DNA of 7,974 nucleotides from an uncultured Oscillospiraceae bacterium (lineage in GTDB: Bacteria; Bacillota; Clostridia; UBA1381), in the NCBI GenBank assembly GCA_946531785.1, contig CAMNAT010000081.1:1-7974 (forward strand), read 5' to 3'. Of the stretch, positions 6,619 through 7,974 are shown piece after piece (positions within the stretch are counted from its first letter, which is position 1; each line of letters begins with the position of its first letter). Under the pieces are notes generated by a model. It worked only from the letters and a program-made list of their open reading frames with translations. It did not search any database and had not been told where the DNA came from. Both the position numbers and the translations under genes were made by a program.

Positions 6619-7350
6619 TTATCCAAGCACCCAGAGCTTGATGACGGCAAGACTCTCTCGCAGATAGCATGGCATCAGGTTATACCATTCCAGACCCGCG
6701 TGAAGGTGTGTTACATCCTTGAAGCCCTCGTTTTTTGCGATCTGCACTCCTCGGTAGATGTGAAAGTTATTCGTTATGACAGCGATGCTGTAGCTGCCGT
6801 CAAAACGGGAATCAAGTATCTCTTTTGAAAACTTCATATTCTCGTTCGTTGAGGTCGCATTTTCCTCCTTGATGATGCTTTCCTGCTTTACGCCTTTTGA
6901 GAGCAGGTATCTCTCCATCGCCTCAGCCTCGGTCACCGTTTCCTGAAAGCCCTTGCCGCCGGTAACGACCATCACCGCGTCCGGGTTTCTTTCATAGTAT
7001 TCCAGCGCCTTATCAAGCCTCTGCATGAGCGGCAGACTTATCTGATCCCCATGCACTCCCGCGCCGAGGACTACCACCGCATCCTCATCATATCTTGCGG
7101 TATCGTGAACGCCCGAGTATGCTATGAACCCCACAAGCACCGCCTCGGCGCACATCGCGGCTATCACGATCCTCTTTATGATGCGAAACGCCGCATACCT
7201 CTCCATACGCTTGTAAAACAAGCCGTATATCGTAAACATAACGCCAAGAGCGAGTATCATTATCTGACCTATATCAAAATTCTGCATCATAGACAGTATC
7301 ACACTGTATACTATAAGCGCCGCGCCCAAAACTGCAAACAGTCTTTTCAT
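6619..7350 (-). CDS. YdcF/SanA-like DUF218 membrane protein
   Basis: 243 residues from ATG 7350, with GGAGGT just upstream. Three hydrophobic helices (~4-20, 28-46, 58-79) precede a DUF218 domain at ~88-240. Recognisable elements are VVLGAGV (93-99), the conserved R111 in LMQRLDKALEYY, VTGGKG (129-134), EAEAM (141-145), ATSTNEN (165-171), TNNFHIYR (193-200) and the C-terminal RESLAVIKLWV. The fold is that of SanA, YdcF and ElyC. In enterobacteria SanA and ElyC are linked to envelope integrity and peptidoglycan or lipid-carrier metabolism; the exact reaction is not established. Domain length and motifs are intact. The gene is convergent with the HD-GYP gene and separated from tpiA by a terminator. 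Upstream 11-bp repeats suggest control by an OmpR/PhoB-type response regulator. Confidence 0.9.
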   Translation of the reverse strand: MKRLFAVLGAALIVYSVILSMMQNFDIGQIMILALGVMFTIYGLFYKRMERYAAFRIIKRIVIAAMCAEAVLVGFIAYSGVHDTARYDEDAVVVLGAGVHGDQISLPLMQRLDKALEYYERNPDAVMVVTGGKGFQETVTEAEAMERYLLSKGVKQESIIKEENATSTNENMKFSKEILDSRFDGSYSIAVITNNFHIYRGVQIAKNEGFKDVTHLHAGLEWYNLMPCYLRESLAVIKLWVLG

Positions 7351-7382
7351 ATGTACCTCCGAAATTATATTTCTATAAATAC

Positions 7383-7388
7383 ATAATA
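7383..7388 (-). promoter_or_regulatory. Candidate -10 of the DUF218 gene, with weak -35
   Basis: Minus-strand TATTAT (7383-7388) would start transcription near 7376, about 26 nt before ATG 7350. The hexamer 17 bp upstream (ATGAAA) is a poor -35 and is overlapped by the 11-bp direct repeats, as in activator-dependent promoters. A TATAAT at 7364-7369 is too close to the ribosome binding site to be the main -10. Confidence 0.45.
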
Positions 7389-7398
7389 CCGCAAAAGT

Positions 7399-7431
7399 TT
7401 AAACTTTTCATAAACTTTCCATAAACTATTC
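7399..7431 (-). repeat. Three contiguous 11-bp direct repeats (candidate OmpR/PhoB-family box)
   Basis: On the minus strand the tract reads GAATAGTTTAT, GGAAAGTTTAT, GAAAAGTTTAA with no gap, sharing an AGTTTA core every 11 bp. The promoter-proximal copy also forms part of a perfect 16-bp palindrome, AAAAGTTTAAACTTTT (7393-7408). The tract ends 10 bp upstream of the candidate -10 of the DUF218 gene. Tandem 11-bp repeats at this distance are the usual binding pattern of winged-helix response regulators. The regulator is not in the window. Confidence 0.55.
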
Positions 7432-7433
7432 TA

Positions 7434-7489
7434 AAAAAGCGCCTGCTTCCCATATGCCGATCCCCGGCAACGGACTGCAAGCGCTTTTT
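7434..7489 (-). terminator. Branched rho-independent terminator of tpiA
   Basis: In the minus-strand RNA, 7477-7489 (AAAAAGCGCUUGC) pairs with 7434-7446 (GCAGGCGCUUUUU), with one U-G wobble. The 30-nt loop holds a second small hairpin, TGCCG/CGGCA (7455-7459 with 7465-7469). The right arm runs into six T residues. It begins about 12 nt after the tpiA stop codon. On the plus strand the wobble becomes a C-A mismatch, though the T-run there is also present. Confidence 0.85.
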
Positions 7490-7501
7490 CTGTTTATCCT
7501 C

Positions 7502-7974
7502 TTATTTCGCTGCCGCGGTGATAACCGCGAAGTCTGCCGACTTGAGCGATGCGCCGCCGATAAGGCCGCCGTCGATGTTCGGCTTTGCGAGAAGTCCCGC
7601 GCAGTTCTTTGCGTTCATGCTGCCGCCGTACTGGATGGTAACAGCCTTTGCGGTGTCAGCGTCATAAAGCTTTGCGATAAGCTCTCTTATCGCGCCGCAG
7701 ACCTCCTCAGCCTGCTCGTCAGTCGCGGTCTTGCCTGTGCCGATAGCCCAGATAGGCTCATAAGCGATGACTACCTTCCTGACATCCTCAGCCGGTATGC
7801 CTGCAAGTGCTTTCTTGATCTGGATAGCGATCCAGTCCATGGTTATGCCCGCCTCACGCTGCTCGAGCGACTCGCCGCAGCATACGATCGGGATAAGACC
7901 CGTTGCGAGCGCCTTCTTCGCCTTCAAATTAACTGTCTCGTCAGTCTCGTTGTTATACTCGCGTCTCTCGCTGT
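7502..7974 (-). CDS. tpiA: Triosephosphate isomerase, C-terminal 156 residues (5' end outside window)
   Basis: The enzyme interconverts dihydroxyacetone phosphate and glyceraldehyde 3-phosphate in cytoplasmic glycolysis. The reading frame is open through the right edge: the first visible residues, SERREYNNETDE, belong to the GHSERR region, so the catalytic His lies just outside. Visible signatures are PIVCCGE, the catalytic Glu of AYEPIWAIGTG (codon 7757-7759), the phosphate-gripping loop WAIGTGKTAT, YGGSMNAKNC and IDGGLIGGASLK near the C-terminus. TAA is at 7502-7504. A TTG at 7925-7927 could be misread as a start, but conserved TIM sequence continues upstream of it. About 60 percent of the usual ~250 residues is present, with no damage. 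Neighbouring glycolytic genes such as pgk or gpmI would be expected to the right; this is inference. Confidence 0.97.
   Translation of the reverse strand, partial: SERREYNNETDETVNLKAKKALATGLIPIVCCGESLEQREAGITMDWIAIQIKKALAGIPAEDVRKVVIAYEPIWAIGTGKTATDEQAEEVCGAIRELIAKLYDADTAKAVTIQYGGSMNAKNCAGLLAKPNIDGGLIGGASLKSADFAVITAAAK

Noticed and set aside
5130..6650. Several minus-strand open frames (5130-5660, 5661-6068, 6198-6650) opposite the HD-GYP gene
   Set aside because: The plus-strand frame has intact HD and GYP signatures, promoter and terminator. The 6198-6650 frame even runs through the bidirectional terminator.
7051..7386. Plus-strand 111-residue open frame
   Set aside because: Antisense to the membrane part of the DUF218 gene and extending over its promoter; no ribosome binding site.
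7399..7431. Calling the 11-bp repeats a true Pho box
   Set aside because: The spacing fits but the sequence is not close enough to the E. coli or Bacillus Pho consensus to name the regulator, so only the response-regulator class is suggested.
7502..7927. Short tpiA starting at TTG 7925-7927
   Set aside because: Conserved TIM residues SERREYNNETDE continue upstream in frame to the window edge, so the gene is cut by the edge rather than starting there.

Overview
The window looks like chromosomal DNA of a Gram-positive, low-to-mid-GC Firmicute, most likely a clostridial gut or rumen anaerobe of the Ruminococcaceae/Oscillospirales type. The support is strong GGAGG-type ribosome binding sites, AT-rich intergenic regions with sigma-A-like promoters, classical hairpin/T-tract terminators, and family choices such as an HD-GYP protein with a CBM2-like extracytoplasmic domain. 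The species call is inference. No tRNA, rRNA, CRISPR array, transposase or phage gene was seen.

Layout. Positions 1-2751 (minus strand) are the start of an operon running off the left edge. A good promoter (2723-2751) drives a 35-residue single-pass membrane microprotein (2583-2690). Its last six residues, FIYEGF, match the C-terminal acyl-shuttle hexapeptide of DltX. Sixteen bases later begins a very large exported protein (1-2566, incomplete). It has an amidotransferase-like N-terminal region, four FG-GAP/VCBS calcium-binding repeats, and flanking segments that resemble a polysaccharide-deacetylase-type barrel. Together these suggest an unrecognised cell-surface polymer modification system whose remaining genes would lie to the left of the window.

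Positions 2847-4695 (minus) hold a monocistronic-looking Na+/phosphate cotransporter with a PhoU-like tail and its own terminator. Positions 4812-4970 (minus) encode an unassigned 52-residue membrane-anchored peptide. The intergenic stretch 4971-5213 is dense in candidate operators: an 11-bp inverted repeat, three phased TACTCAT repeats and two overlapping palindromes. It also holds the promoter of a plus-strand HD-GYP cyclic-di-GMP phosphodiesterase (5214-6572) with a CBM2-like outer domain. A perfect 19-bp bidirectional hairpin (6576-6617) separates it from a convergent YdcF/SanA-like DUF218 membrane protein (6619-7350, minus). Upstream of that gene, three contiguous 11-bp direct repeats abut a promoter with a poor -35, the arrangement typical of OmpR/PhoB-family activation. 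The right edge holds the C-terminal part of triosephosphate isomerase (7502-7974, minus) with a branched terminator.

The common theme, apart from tpiA, is the cell envelope: predicted surface-polymer acylation/deacetylation, phosphate transport, sensing of an external carbohydrate coupled to c-di-GMP turnover, and an envelope-associated DUF218 protein. A functional link among these transcription units is inference only.
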